Below are positions 1-7,139 of a stretch of DNA of 25,232 bases, piece after piece (positions within the stretch are counted from its first letter, which is position 1; each line of letters starts with the position of its first letter). The stretch covers positions 1 through 25,232 of the forward strand of contig NZ_CAJLKP010000087.1 of NCBI RefSeq assembly GCF_905207245.1, in the 5' to 3' direction. The position numbers and the translations under genes were made by a program. This stretch comes from an uncultured Bacteroides sp. Lineage in GTDB: Bacteria; Bacteroidota; Bacteroidia; Bacteroidales; Bacteroidaceae. The notes beneath the pieces are model-generated. The model ran no database searches and was not told the origin of the DNA. It saw only the letters and a list, made by a program, of their open reading frames with translations.

Positions 1-108
1 ACAAGCTACGAGTGACAAGTGCCTTTCGGTGTGATAGCCGGGCGAATAATTATTCGCCCACTAGTATAGTGCAGCAACTCGTAACTTGTAGCTCGTAGCT
101 CGTCACTT
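1..108. repeat. Palindromic intergenic repeat element, copy 1 (cut by window edge)
   Basis: The centre is a perfect 20-bp palindrome, gggcgaataattattcgccc at 40-59. It is flanked by a conserved stretch (caagtgcctttcgg at 16-29) and by outer arms made of iterated gctacgag/ctcgtagc units. The reverse complement of the element at 2198-2321 matches it across the core and the inner flank, so the two are copies in opposite orientation. The left arm may continue outside the window. It lies just downstream of the stop codon of the 147-1394 gene, where its transcript would fold into a long hairpin and could act as a terminator or 3' stabiliser. That role is inferred. No ORF is present inside it. Confidence 0.8.
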
Positions 109-146
109 AATTTATTGTGAGGGCAAATTCAGCTTTTACTTCTTGA

Positions 147-1394
147 CTACTTATAACTCACCTGTTGCATCCCAATCAACCTGTCATATCTCTCTCCGAA
201 AGCCCGGTGGTAGACAAGTATCAGATATTCATTCTCCGTTTCATAATAGTTTCCTTCTGCCTGCGCAGTGCTTCCTGATGTACTTCCCGGTGCTACATAT
301 AAATACTGATAATTGTACGCTCCCTGTTTCAGCAACTTGCTACCTTCATAGGCATGTGTCTCCGGATTATACTTCAATCGGTTCTCCTCATTGAAATCAT
401 CATAAGTAAATGCCCCTTGCAGATAGAAATCTCCTTCAATGAGCGGATTTTCCCATAACAGGGAGAAATGAACGAAGAAGTAATCAGCTTCCGTATTGTT
501 GTCCACGGCTTCATCATAACGTATTACAAAACGTCCATTCTGGTCTTGGTCATAACTATAATTCAATATTCTTGGTTCGGCGGGACGAAGCGTCACGTGA
601 TAATAAGGTGCGTGATAACGGATGCTCTCCACCCCTTGCGAAGCATAGCGGGTACTCACCATCTCAAAACGTCGATATTCATTCCCGGCAGGAAATATCA
701 ATGCGCGGTTATGTTCATATCTCAGTTGGTCAGGACCCACATAAGAAGGTTTCAGGTTAGTCACCCAGTTATCCGTACGATTATCCTGCAGGACGTGTAC
801 TTTTACTTCGTTCTGCGGATTACGGATGGGGTAGCCTTTATGCTGAATACTGAAATTTACTTGTTGATGCGTCTTGTTACGGTCAATCTCCGTGTCGCTG
901 CTAACTTGTGCCGATACATTCACCTCCTTCTCCAGTACTCGGAAACAAGTACTGAAAGCGGGCTTGTCTTTGCTTTCGGCATCATCATAAACCGTCAGCC
1001 GATAGTTACCGGAAAGTTTCGGCCGTACCTGATTGTTAGGCAGCGTCAGCCGATAGTGTGTGTAGGGCAGGGTCGTGTTGACCGAGATGTCGTAATCTTC
1101 TATCGGATTGTCATTGAAGCCATCCAGATATTCTGTTTCAGAGAGGTCCGAAGGCGTCCAGTCTGCATTACAATGCGTGAGTATGTACTGGAAGCGGTGA
1201 TAATCGTGTGTAAGATGGTCGAAAGAAATTTCCACAGATTCATCTTCACCCAGTCGGATGACCGCAGGAGCCATATAGTCATTATTGGCAATGACCTGTA
1301 CCGTTCGTATATGTGGAGTGTACACTTCTGTACGCTGGGCATGCAACCCACCGCAGACGATACAAGTAAAGAGGAATATCCAGATTTTCTTCAT
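147..1394 (-). CDS. Type IX secretion plug-like protein (DUF5103 family)
   Basis: A 415-residue exported protein with a signal peptide (MKKIWIFLFTCIVCGGLHAQ, cleavage near residue 20). The body is beta-rich and matches the DUF5103 / T9SS plug family: an N-terminal domain with the FDHLTHDYHRFQYILTHCNADW region near residues 55-80, then a second half containing YFFVHFSL and GDFYLQGAFTYDDFNEENRLKY. In Flavobacterium the Plug protein closes the SprA translocon. Gut Bacteroides generally have no complete T9SS, so the role here is unknown. A GTG start seven codons upstream (1415) is possible, but the ATG at 1394 begins exactly at a normal signal peptide and is preferred. It lies 34 bp downstream of mtgA on the same strand, probably co-transcribed. 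Confidence 0.85.
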   Translation of the reverse strand: MKKIWIFLFTCIVCGGLHAQRTEVYTPHIRTVQVIANNDYMAPAVIRLGEDESVEISFDHLTHDYHRFQYILTHCNADWTPSDLSETEYLDGFNDNPIEDYDISVNTTLPYTHYRLTLPNNQVRPKLSGNYRLTVYDDAESKDKPAFSTCFRVLEKEVNVSAQVSSDTEIDRNKTHQQVNFSIQHKGYPIRNPQNEVKVHVLQDNRTDNWVTNLKPSYVGPDQLRYEHNRALIFPAGNEYRRFEMVSTRYASQGVESIRYHAPYYHVTLRPAEPRILNYSYDQDQNGRFVIRYDEAVDNNTEADYFFVHFSLLWENPLIEGDFYLQGAFTYDDFNEENRLKYNPETHAYEGSKLLKQGAYNYQYLYVAPGSTSGSTAQAEGNYYETENEYLILVYHRAFGERYDRLIGMQQVSYK

Positions 1395-1428
1395 CCCGTA
1401 GTATGTTAAGCACACAAATATACGCAGA

Positions 1429-2175
1429 TTATTTCTTTTTCTTCTTCTCTGTCTGCTTCTTTTCCTTCTGCTTCTTGGTGTCTTTCTTCTCTACCGGTGG
1501 AAATTTGGGGACCAATTTCATCAGTCTCAATATCTGTGACTGCCTGTGCAAGATATAAGACGAGGGACGTGCAGAGTCAAAACGTATCGGATTGGGGAGT
1601 GTGGCAGCTATCAGTGCGCATTGTCCTGCTGTCAGTTTAGCGGCAGTGGTCTTGAACTTGTATTTGGCGGCAGCTTCCGCTCCATAAATGCCTTTTCCCA
1701 TTTCGATGGAGTTGAGATATACTTCCATGATTCGTTCCTTCGACCAGCAGAGCTCAATGAGCCAGGTGAAGTAAACTTCGAATCCTTTGCGTACCCACGA
1801 AGATTGTGGCCAGAGGAATACATTCTTTGCTGTCTGTTGGCTGATGGTACTGGCTCCTCGTTTCCGTTTGCGGGTTTCATTTTCTTTCAAGGCTTTCTTT
1901 ATTTCGATGAAGTCGAAGCCATTGTGAGTGGCAAAGCGGTTATCTTCCGAGGCGATGACTGCCATCGGTAAATGAGAAGAGATTTTATCAAATGGTACCC
2001 AAGTGTGATGCCAGACCGGCTTTTCACCTTTAAAGATTTGCTGGGTACTGCGAATGACCATAAGGGGAGTGGCATAGACCGGGATAAAACGGTACAATAC
2101 CACTGCAAGAATAGTGGAGATAAAGAAGAATAATACCAGATTGCGGATAATTCGCAGAACTTTCTTTATACTCAT
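1429..2175 (-). CDS. mtgA: Monofunctional biosynthetic peptidoglycan transglycosylase
   Basis: A 248-residue GT51 enzyme that polymerises lipid II into glycan strands on the periplasmic face of the inner membrane. A single transmembrane anchor lies at residues 11-30. Family motifs follow in order: the catalytic glutamate Glu77 in IASEDNRF, RGASTISQQTAKNVFLW from residue 106, and ERIMEVYLNSIEMGKGIYG with the second conserved glutamate. There is no transpeptidase domain, as expected for MtgA. The last ~25 residues are an extreme lysine-rich tail absent from the core family, perhaps a nucleic-acid- or membrane-surface-binding extension (inference). Its 5' flank is almost entirely the repeat at 2198-2321. 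Either the promoter is within or next to that element, or the gene is read through from the ompA-like gene. Confidence 0.93.
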   Translation of the reverse strand: MSIKKVLRIIRNLVLFFFISTILAVVLYRFIPVYATPLMVIRSTQQIFKGEKPVWHHTWVPFDKISSHLPMAVIASEDNRFATHNGFDFIEIKKALKENETRKRKRGASTISQQTAKNVFLWPQSSWVRKGFEVYFTWLIELCWSKERIMEVYLNSIEMGKGIYGAEAAAKYKFKTTAAKLTAGQCALIAATLPNPIRFDSARPSSYILHRQSQILRLMKLVPKFPPVEKKDTKKQKEKKQTEKKKKK

Positions 2176-2197
2176 TGTCTTATTAGTTACAAACTAT

Positions 2198-2321
2198 GAA
2201 GCTACGAGCTACAGAGCTACGGGATACAAGTAGCTGCGCTATGTTTGCGGGTAAATAATTATTTGCCCAGCCATCACGCCGAAAGGCACTTGTAGCCCGT
2301 AGCTCTGTAGCTCGTAGCTTC
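2198..2321. repeat. Palindromic intergenic repeat element, copy 2 (complete)
   Basis: A 124-bp element bounded by perfect 26-bp terminal inverted repeats, 2198-2223 and 2296-2321, composed of gctacgagctacagagctac-type units. The centre is the near-palindrome gggtaaataattatttgccc at 2249-2268, and gccgaaaggcacttgta follows on the right. It is related to the element at 1-108 in inverted orientation. It fills most of the 153-bp gap between the OmpA-family gene and mtgA, both on the minus strand. It has no coding capacity, so it resembles a MITE or large REP-like sequence. Similar gctacgagctac arrays are familiar to me between genes of Bacteroides, from memory and unchecked. Confidence 0.85.
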
Positions 2322-2328
2322 TTATATC

Positions 2329-3003
2329 TTAGTTTCCTGCTTCCGCATTCTTAATCATCTGTTCGCTGGCATACATATAAATATCCACGCGGCGGTTCTG
2401 ACTTGCCGTCATGCTGTCATCATACTGGTTGTATCCCACACCTTCCACTTTTTTGAATTGCGCAGGAGACACGCCACAATCTTGCAGATAGTTCTCTACC
2501 GTATATGCACGGTCTTTTGAAACTTTCATATTAGCTTCATATGTACCCACTTTGTCGGTATGTCCTACAATAGCGATGTCCGTCGTCGGGTCTTCCTTGA
2601 GAATCTGAGCCAGTTCGCGCAGTGAAGCCTTAGACGTATTGCTCAATGTAGAAGAGTTGAAACCGAACAGAATGCCCGATTCAAAAGTAACCTTCACCGC
2701 AGCGAGTCCGTTGTTGTCCGTTACCTTCTCTACTTGTGCGCCTTCAATCTTGGCAGCTTCGGCAGCCTTCTTATCCATCTTATGACCGATGGCAACGCCT
2801 GCACCTGTACCTACTGCCGCACCGACAGCCGCACCAATGGCAGCGCCTTTACCTTTACCGATAAGTCCGCCGATGATTGCCCCGGCTGCTGCACCGGAAC
2901 CACCACCAATCACACCACCTTTTGCAGTGTTATTCATTGTGCTGCAACTTCCTAATATAATGGCACCGCTCAACAACAGTGCCGTAATTTTCATCTTTCT
3001 CAT
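2329..3003 (-). CDS. OmpA-family lipoprotein with glycine-zipper domain
   Basis: A 224-residue outer-membrane lipoprotein. The signal peptide ends in lipobox LGSC with Cys20 as the lipidated residue. Residues ~28-75 form a glycine zipper (GGGSGAAAGAIIGGLIGKGK and repeats), which may insert in or span a membrane. Residues ~108-215 are an OmpA C-terminal peptidoglycan-binding domain, recognised by FGFNSSTL, VGHTDKVGTYEANMKVSKDRA and the SQNRRVDIYM end. It probably tethers the outer membrane to the cell wall. The ATG at 3003 is preceded by an aaggaaaaa tract, and a -7 box lies at 3043-3050. It is upstream of mtgA on the same strand, separated by the palindromic element. Confidence 0.92.
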   Translation of the reverse strand: MRKMKITALLLSGAIILGSCSTMNNTAKGGVIGGGSGAAAGAIIGGLIGKGKGAAIGAAVGAAVGTGAGVAIGHKMDKKAAEAAKIEGAQVEKVTDNNGLAAVKVTFESGILFGFNSSTLSNTSKASLRELAQILKEDPTTDIAIVGHTDKVGTYEANMKVSKDRAYTVENYLQDCGVSPAQFKKVEGVGYNQYDDSMTASQNRRVDIYMYASEQMIKNAEAGN

Positions 3004-3042
3004 ACTTTTTCCTTTTTAATGTTTTACCGTAATTTAGTAATG

Positions 3043-3050
3043 CAAATTTA
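3043..3050 (-). promoter_or_regulatory. -7 box for the OmpA-family lipoprotein
   Basis: The minus strand reads TAAATTTG, an exact match to the Bacteroides -7 consensus TAnnTTTG, 40 bp before the ATG at 3003. No convincing -33 TTTG is seen upstream. Confidence 0.6.
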
Positions 3051-3101
3051 AATATATAACAATTATCCTGTAGCTATGTTCAGTTTGTTTGTTCGCCTTT
3101 T

Positions 3102-4430
3102 TTAGAGAATTTTTCTTTTTATAATAATAAACCACAATGTGAGGATGATTCCTTTGGCAATGGTTGTTGCACTTACAGCCCACCAAATAGCGTCCACGCC
3201 CATTCCCAAATGTACGAGGAACAGGGCGATAGGGATACGCATGTAGTTGCATGATATACTGATGATGGCAGGCGGAACCGTTCTTCCCAATCCGTAGAAC
3301 ACCCCTTGCATAGTGATTTCCAACATCATGAAGAGTTGCGAATAACCGTCTATGCGCAGGAAGTCACCACCTATGCGATAAGCATCCGGTTCGGGCACAA
3401 AGATGGAAAACACTTCGCTTCCGAAGAAGATGAATAGCAGTGAACAGAGTGTACCGAATATCGACGTCATCCACAGTGTAGTGCGCCAGGCTTTCTTCAC
3501 TCTCGACTTCTCTCCGGCAGCATAATTCTGTGCAATGAAAGTACTCAGTCCGGTAGAGAAGCCTTGTGAAGTATTCCAGGTGATGGCTTCTATCTGTCCT
3601 CCGGTGGTGAAAGCCATAAGTCCGAGGTGTCCGCCCTGTTCCGATGCTGTGCGCGAAAGGAACATGTTGACGAAGGCAAATAGAGTATTGAGCGTAGCTA
3701 CCGGGAGTCCCAGCTTAAAAATACGTTTCGTATATTTTCCCTTTAGCCGGGTAAGGAAAGGGAAACCACCCAGCAAATCGTCCTTGCAGCGTAGTTGATA
3801 GACAAAGATACCGAATACTGTTGCCTCGGACAGCCATGTGGCAAGTGCCGCGCCTACTGTCCCCCAACCGAAGCCGAATATGAAAAGCGGGTCGAGTATG
3901 ATATTCATAATCAATCCAGTACCACTGATGTAAAAGGGTGTTTTGCTTCGTCCTGCCGCATTGTATATTCCGGTGAAAGCGGCGGAAAGGAATACGAAAG
4001 GAAATCCGGTTGAAACTATGCGCAGATAAGTAATAGCATTTTCCGTAATATGCTCTTTCAACTCGAATATGTGTAGGATGGGGCTGGCAAAGAGGAACAA
4101 TAAAGCTCCCCAGCACACCGAAATCAACAATGCAATGCTGATGTTATGCGAGGCGAATTGTCGTGCATCCTGTTCGCTGCGTGCCCCAATAGACTGTCCT
4201 ACGCTGACTTCGGAGCCTACCTTGTTCAACAAAGCGATGGAGCCGGACATCCAGGTCAGTATTCCTACCGCACCGACAGCGGCAACGGCTTCACTACCCA
4301 AACGGCCTACCCATGCCATATCCGTCAGACTGTAAGCCATCTGGATGAACGAGGTAGCCATAATAGGTATTGCCAGATTGAATAACTGGCGGTTAATAGG
4401 CCCTTGTGTCAGACTCTTTATTCCTTGCAT
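3102..4430 (-). CDS. MATE family multidrug/toxin efflux transporter
   Basis: A 442-residue inner-membrane transporter of the MATE (MOP superfamily) type, exporting organic cations or drugs in exchange for H+ or Na+. The length and roughly twelve hydrophobic segments match the family. Features near the N-terminus are typical: LFNLAIPIMATSFIQMAYSL followed by TDMAWVGRLG. The second half repeats the fold (IFKLGLPVATLNTLFAFVNM). The substrate cannot be predicted. The start is an ATG with a -7 box about 36 bp upstream (4466-4473), and the gene ends 99 bp from the start of the ompA-like gene. It has its own promoter, so it need not be co-transcribed with the GyrI-like gene upstream of it. Confidence 0.95.
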   Translation of the reverse strand: MQGIKSLTQGPINRQLFNLAIPIMATSFIQMAYSLTDMAWVGRLGSEAVAAVGAVGILTWMSGSIALLNKVGSEVSVGQSIGARSEQDARQFASHNISIALLISVCWGALLFLFASPILHIFELKEHITENAITYLRIVSTGFPFVFLSAAFTGIYNAAGRSKTPFYISGTGLIMNIILDPLFIFGFGWGTVGAALATWLSEATVFGIFVYQLRCKDDLLGGFPFLTRLKGKYTKRIFKLGLPVATLNTLFAFVNMFLSRTASEQGGHLGLMAFTTGGQIEAITWNTSQGFSTGLSTFIAQNYAAGEKSRVKKAWRTTLWMTSIFGTLCSLLFIFFGSEVFSIFVPEPDAYRIGGDFLRIDGYSQLFMMLEITMQGVFYGLGRTVPPAIISISCNYMRIPIALFLVHLGMGVDAIWWAVSATTIAKGIILTLWFIIIKRKIL

Positions 4431-4465
4431 TCTCTTATTGCAGACTATATATCAAATACGGGCTG

Positions 4466-4473
4466 CAAATTTA
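4466..4473 (-). promoter_or_regulatory. -7 box for the MATE transporter
   Basis: The minus strand reads TAAATTTG, matching TAnnTTTG, about 36 bp upstream of the ATG at 4430 and in the short gap after the GyrI-like gene. Confidence 0.55.
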
Positions 4474-4484
4474 CGGATTATTTG

Positions 4485-5072
4485 TTAATAATCGCACTGA
4501 CTGCTGCTTTTCTGTCTATCGATTAGAGTTAGTTTCCGGTAGATTATCTTTTTATTAGGCACATCATATATCTCTATGATAGGCCCATTGCCCATATGCT
4601 GTGCCCGTGCATACTCTTCTATTGCCGGATACACCTTTATGAAACCCATAAAGATGGAGAGCGTTCCTTTGAACGGAAGTTCCGCAGTGATTACAGTATC
4701 CGTAGAGAGCGTCTGTATCCTATATTTACACTCATCGGGATTCAGTCGTCCAATATCCCCCGCTTCAATGATACAGCCGGATTCTGACCTGAGCTTTCCC
4801 TTTTCCACTTCTTTGGGATTGTCATAGAAAATGCCAATCCCTTTATAAGTTTCAATTCCAAGTTCATTGAGCAGATAGTAGTATATTTCATTTGTAATAT
4901 CGGCTGTTTGCTTATAAGCTCCTTTCACCTCTTTATATACAATGACCTCTCCGCCTGCAACCTCAGTTCTTACCTTGACAGTGCTGAAACCACCGAAATA
5001 AGCATAAATACCAAGAATGGCTATAACTACTATTGCTACAAGTATGATGTATATCATCTTCTTCTTCCTCAA
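4485..5072 (-). CDS. Membrane-anchored GyrI-like domain protein
   Basis: A 195-residue protein with one N-terminal membrane segment (residues ~7-26) after a basic RKKK stretch. It is followed by a GyrI-like small-molecule-binding fold (KVRTEVAGGEVIVYKEVKGAYKQ..., GIGIFYDNP, CKYRIQTL, FPFKG-like ELPFKGTLS, and a long helix YPAIEEYARAQ then GPIIEIYD). The same architecture, a transmembrane helix plus GyrI fold, occurs in the eukaryotic TEX264 family. The annotated start is TTG at 5072, which overlaps the stop of the PNPOx-like gene as TTGA. An ATG at 5057 is the alternative, but it would remove the basic residues before the membrane helix. No ligand or function can be assigned. Confidence 0.8.
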   Translation of the reverse strand: MRKKKMIYIILVAIVVIAILGIYAYFGGFSTVKVRTEVAGGEVIVYKEVKGAYKQTADITNEIYYYLLNELGIETYKGIGIFYDNPKEVEKGKLRSESGCIIEAGDIGRLNPDECKYRIQTLSTDTVITAELPFKGTLSIFMGFIKVYPAIEEYARAQHMGNGPIIEIYDVPNKKIIYRKLTLIDRQKSSSQCDY

Positions 5073-5476
5073 ACCTTTCTGTGAATAAACTTCCCTTCAA
5101 TCCAGTAAGTGGCATGATTGGCTTTGAACTTTAAAATTACATAAGTCGGGTCGGTTGGTCCGCCGGGGAAATGATTGATGAACCAATCCTGCCAAAGTTC
5201 CTGTTTGATGTCCGCATCTGTGATTACCTCCACATCACCGGTCATGCAAACGCTGTCTCCCTGAGCGTAGAAGCATAAACCGCCTTTCGGATTCTTGCGG
5301 AAATCCTCTGTCTTCCACGAAGTGTCTCCGGTGGACATCCAGACGGTGGAGATACCTTCGGCTTTTATCATACTCATTGGCACAGGGCGGGGATACCCTT
5401 CCTTGTTTATAGAAGTGAGAACTACTACTTCGCTCTTTTGAAGCATTTCTGCGGCTTTCTTTTCAAGTGTTTCCAT
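5069..5476 (-). CDS. Pyridoxamine 5'-phosphate oxidase-family (general stress 26-like) protein
   Basis: A 135-residue single-domain split-barrel flavin-binding protein of the PNPOx-like/general stress protein 26 group. Visible signatures are the N-terminal helix, then VVVLTSINKEGYPRPVPM, the STGDTSWKTEDFRKNPKGGLCFYA core and TGDVEVITDADIKQELW, ending in VILKFKANHATYW. Such proteins bind FMN, F420 or heme and often act in redox stress. True pyridoxamine oxidase activity is unlikely for this short form. It overlaps the downstream GyrI-like gene by four bases, implying translational coupling. A -7 box lies at 5506-5513. Confidence 0.88.
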   Translation of the reverse strand: METLEKKAAEMLQKSEVVVLTSINKEGYPRPVPMSMIKAEGISTVWMSTGDTSWKTEDFRKNPKGGLCFYAQGDSVCMTGDVEVITDADIKQELWQDWFINHFPGGPTDPTYVILKFKANHATYWIEGKFIHRKV

Positions 5477-5505
5477 TTTATAATCTATTTAGTTGATTGA
5501 TGATA

Positions 5506-5513
5506 CAAAGATA
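5506..5513 (-). promoter_or_regulatory. -7 box for the PNPOx/GyrI-like operon
   Basis: The minus strand reads TATCTTTG, an exact TAnnTTTG match, 30 bp upstream of the ATG at 5476. Confidence 0.65.
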
Positions 5514-5552
5514 AGCAGCCGGAGAGATTACTTCATTGTATAAAAACGACAT

Positions 5553-6371
5553 TTATGCCTCTACATAAGTCAGCGTGGCTTCTTCTTCCGATGTTGGCCG
5601 GTTCATAAAGGAGTAGGCGGTACTGCCGGACAAATTTTTTATCTCTCTTGACAGGTGTGGCACATCATAATATCCAGCATGGACAGCGGTCGACAGCAGA
5701 CTGTCGCAGGTATTGTTTCTCAGCAGGTCTATGGCATTCTTGAACTTCATAATCCTGCTGTATATCTTGGGAGTATATCCGGTGTTCATCTTAAATCTGC
5801 GTTCGAACTGCCGTTGGCACAAACAAATATCATCCATAAGCGATTGTATAGGCAGTTTCCCCTGATATCGGTTTATCTGTTCTATGGCAAATGTAATCTG
5901 CGGGTCTGCTGGTAAATCATGTTTGTATAGTGACTTGATGAACAACTCTTCTATAATCTTCACCCGCTCTTTCAAACTGTTTTCTTCACACAATCTTTCG
6001 GCGAATGAGGCATCGAAGAAATTGCTGACTTCGTCGGCATTAATTCTCTGGTTAGTGAATTCGTGCAGGGGAAGCCGGATGAAGCGGGATAATCCGCAAG
6101 GCAGGAAGCGAACGCCCAACATATGAATTGTTTCTGTATATGCAGCTAATTCCGAATAAGTATTCATCGGCCCGATGAAGTAGGTACGGTAAGGCTTCAT
6201 CTTCAAATCACTGTCTACAGCCTGCGTTGCTTCTCCGAGAGTGAAGATAAAGTCTGTACACCCGTCAGGCAGTATATTGATGCGCATTCCATATTCGGGA
6301 TTGCCTTTTAATTCCCAATATTTGTCGATATAGGGAGAGAGCAGGAGGCAGGGCGAGTATTCCTTGTACAT
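5553..6371 (-). CDS. AraC-family transcriptional regulator
   Basis: A 272-residue cytoplasmic regulator. Residues ~1-150 are a DUF6597-like ligand-sensing N-terminal domain (YSPCLLLSPYIDKYWEL, INILPDGCTDFIF, HMLGVRFLPCGLSRF). Residues ~165-255 carry two helix-turn-helix units typical of AraC proteins (LCQRQFERRFKMNTGYTPK, IMKFKNAIDLL, AVHAGYYDVPHLSREIK). It is upstream of the PNPOx/GyrI-like pair on the same strand, with 76 bp between, so it may control that pair or the MATE pump (inference). A -7 box lies 20 bp before the start. Confidence 0.9.
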   Translation of the reverse strand: MYKEYSPCLLLSPYIDKYWELKGNPEYGMRINILPDGCTDFIFTLGEATQAVDSDLKMKPYRTYFIGPMNTYSELAAYTETIHMLGVRFLPCGLSRFIRLPLHEFTNQRINADEVSNFFDASFAERLCEENSLKERVKIIEELFIKSLYKHDLPADPQITFAIEQINRYQGKLPIQSLMDDICLCQRQFERRFKMNTGYTPKIYSRIMKFKNAIDLLRNNTCDSLLSTAVHAGYYDVPHLSREIKNLSGSTAYSFMNRPTSEEEATLTYVEA

Positions 6372-6390
6372 ATATAATAGGTCTTGTGCG

Positions 6391-6398
6391 CAAAGATA
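6391..6398 (-). promoter_or_regulatory. -7 box for the AraC-family regulator
   Basis: The minus strand reads TATCTTTG, matching TAnnTTTG, 20 bp upstream of the ATG at 6371. This gives a very short 5' leader. Confidence 0.6.
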
Positions 6399-6470
6399 AC
6401 ATTTTTATTTTTCCATCTCCATAAGAAGATAGATATCCACACCTTTCTTTCCTCCGGCGTAGAGTCTTTG

Positions 6471-6965
6471 TTATTTCTCCGGTATGTCCAGATCGCCCTG
6501 AAAGCTGATGGACTGTCTGTTCTGCATATTCACAAATATAGACGACGAGCCGTTACTGAAAATGTCTATGTTGAAGCTGAACTTATCTTCCGTGCTCCGT
6601 GCTGTGAACTGTACTTTGGCGGTTCCCTTCTTGTCCCACTCTATCTTATAATCACTGATTGGAACTTTGAAGTTCAGCCCTTCACCACCACCATACGGGA
6701 TGGAGTAGGCACGTCCGTAGTAGGGGAGGTAGGATATAACGGAATCGTTCCTTACTTCTATCGAATAGGGTGAAGTCAGCGAAACGGAGCGTCCTCTTGA
6801 AGGAAGTGCTCTGTTCACATCTATTTTATACTTTTCAGATAAGACCAGTTCCCTGACGGCTTTCTGTTTCATTTCTTTCTTTTCCTTCTTGGTCTGTGCG
6901 GAAAGAGTAGGTGCGCCGATTACCGCTATCAGCAGTAAAAAGAGACTCATTCGGATTGTTTTCAT
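6471..6965 (-). CDS. DUF4251 domain-containing exported protein
   Basis: A 164-residue small secreted protein. The signal peptide ends near residue 23 (LSAQ). A Lys/Glu-rich helix (KKEKKEMKQKAVRELV) follows, and then a beta-rich DUF4251 body with the family's conserved INRALPSRGRSVSLTS-like, YLPYYGRAYSIPYGGGEGL and FNIDIFSNGSSSIFVNMQNRQSISFQG stretches. The function is unknown; the family is widespread in Bacteroidales envelopes. It has its own promoter (box at 7004-7011), divergent from the regulator gene at 7140. Confidence 0.88.
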   Translation of the reverse strand: MKTIRMSLFLLLIAVIGAPTLSAQTKKEKKEMKQKAVRELVLSEKYKIDVNRALPSRGRSVSLTSPYSIEVRNDSVISYLPYYGRAYSIPYGGGEGLNFKVPISDYKIEWDKKGTAKVQFTARSTEDKFSFNIDIFSNGSSSIFVNMQNRQSISFQGDLDIPEK

Positions 6966-7003
6966 ACATACTATGTTTTAATCGTTTATATATGAGTAAC
7001 AAT

Positions 7004-7011
7004 CAAATATA
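7004..7011 (-). promoter_or_regulatory. -7 box for the DUF4251 gene
   Basis: The minus strand reads TATATTTG, an exact TAnnTTTG match, 39 bp upstream of the ATG at 6965 and divergent from the promoter at 7112-7119. Confidence 0.6.
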
Positions 7012-7111
7012 CAGATAATGCCCAATGAATGTATACACTTTTAATGATATTTAGATTAATTTTTCCGCAGGCACGAAAGGCTAAAGCTACATAGCTTTTA
7101 GAAAAATCTAT

Positions 7112-7119
7112 TATATTTG
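7112..7119 (+). promoter_or_regulatory. -7 box for the membrane-tethered regulator
   Basis: TATATTTG, an exact -7 consensus, 20 bp before the ATG at 7140. An imperfect dyad (7081-7101, ctaaagcta / tagcttttag) sits just upstream, over the expected -33 region. Confidence 0.6.
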
Positions 7120-7139
7120 TATCCCGAATAAACAAGCCT

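Noticed and set aside
468..1409. 313-codon plus-strand reading frame
   Set aside because: It is antisense to the plug-family gene, has no recognisable domain or signal peptide and only mirrors the codon pattern of the real gene.
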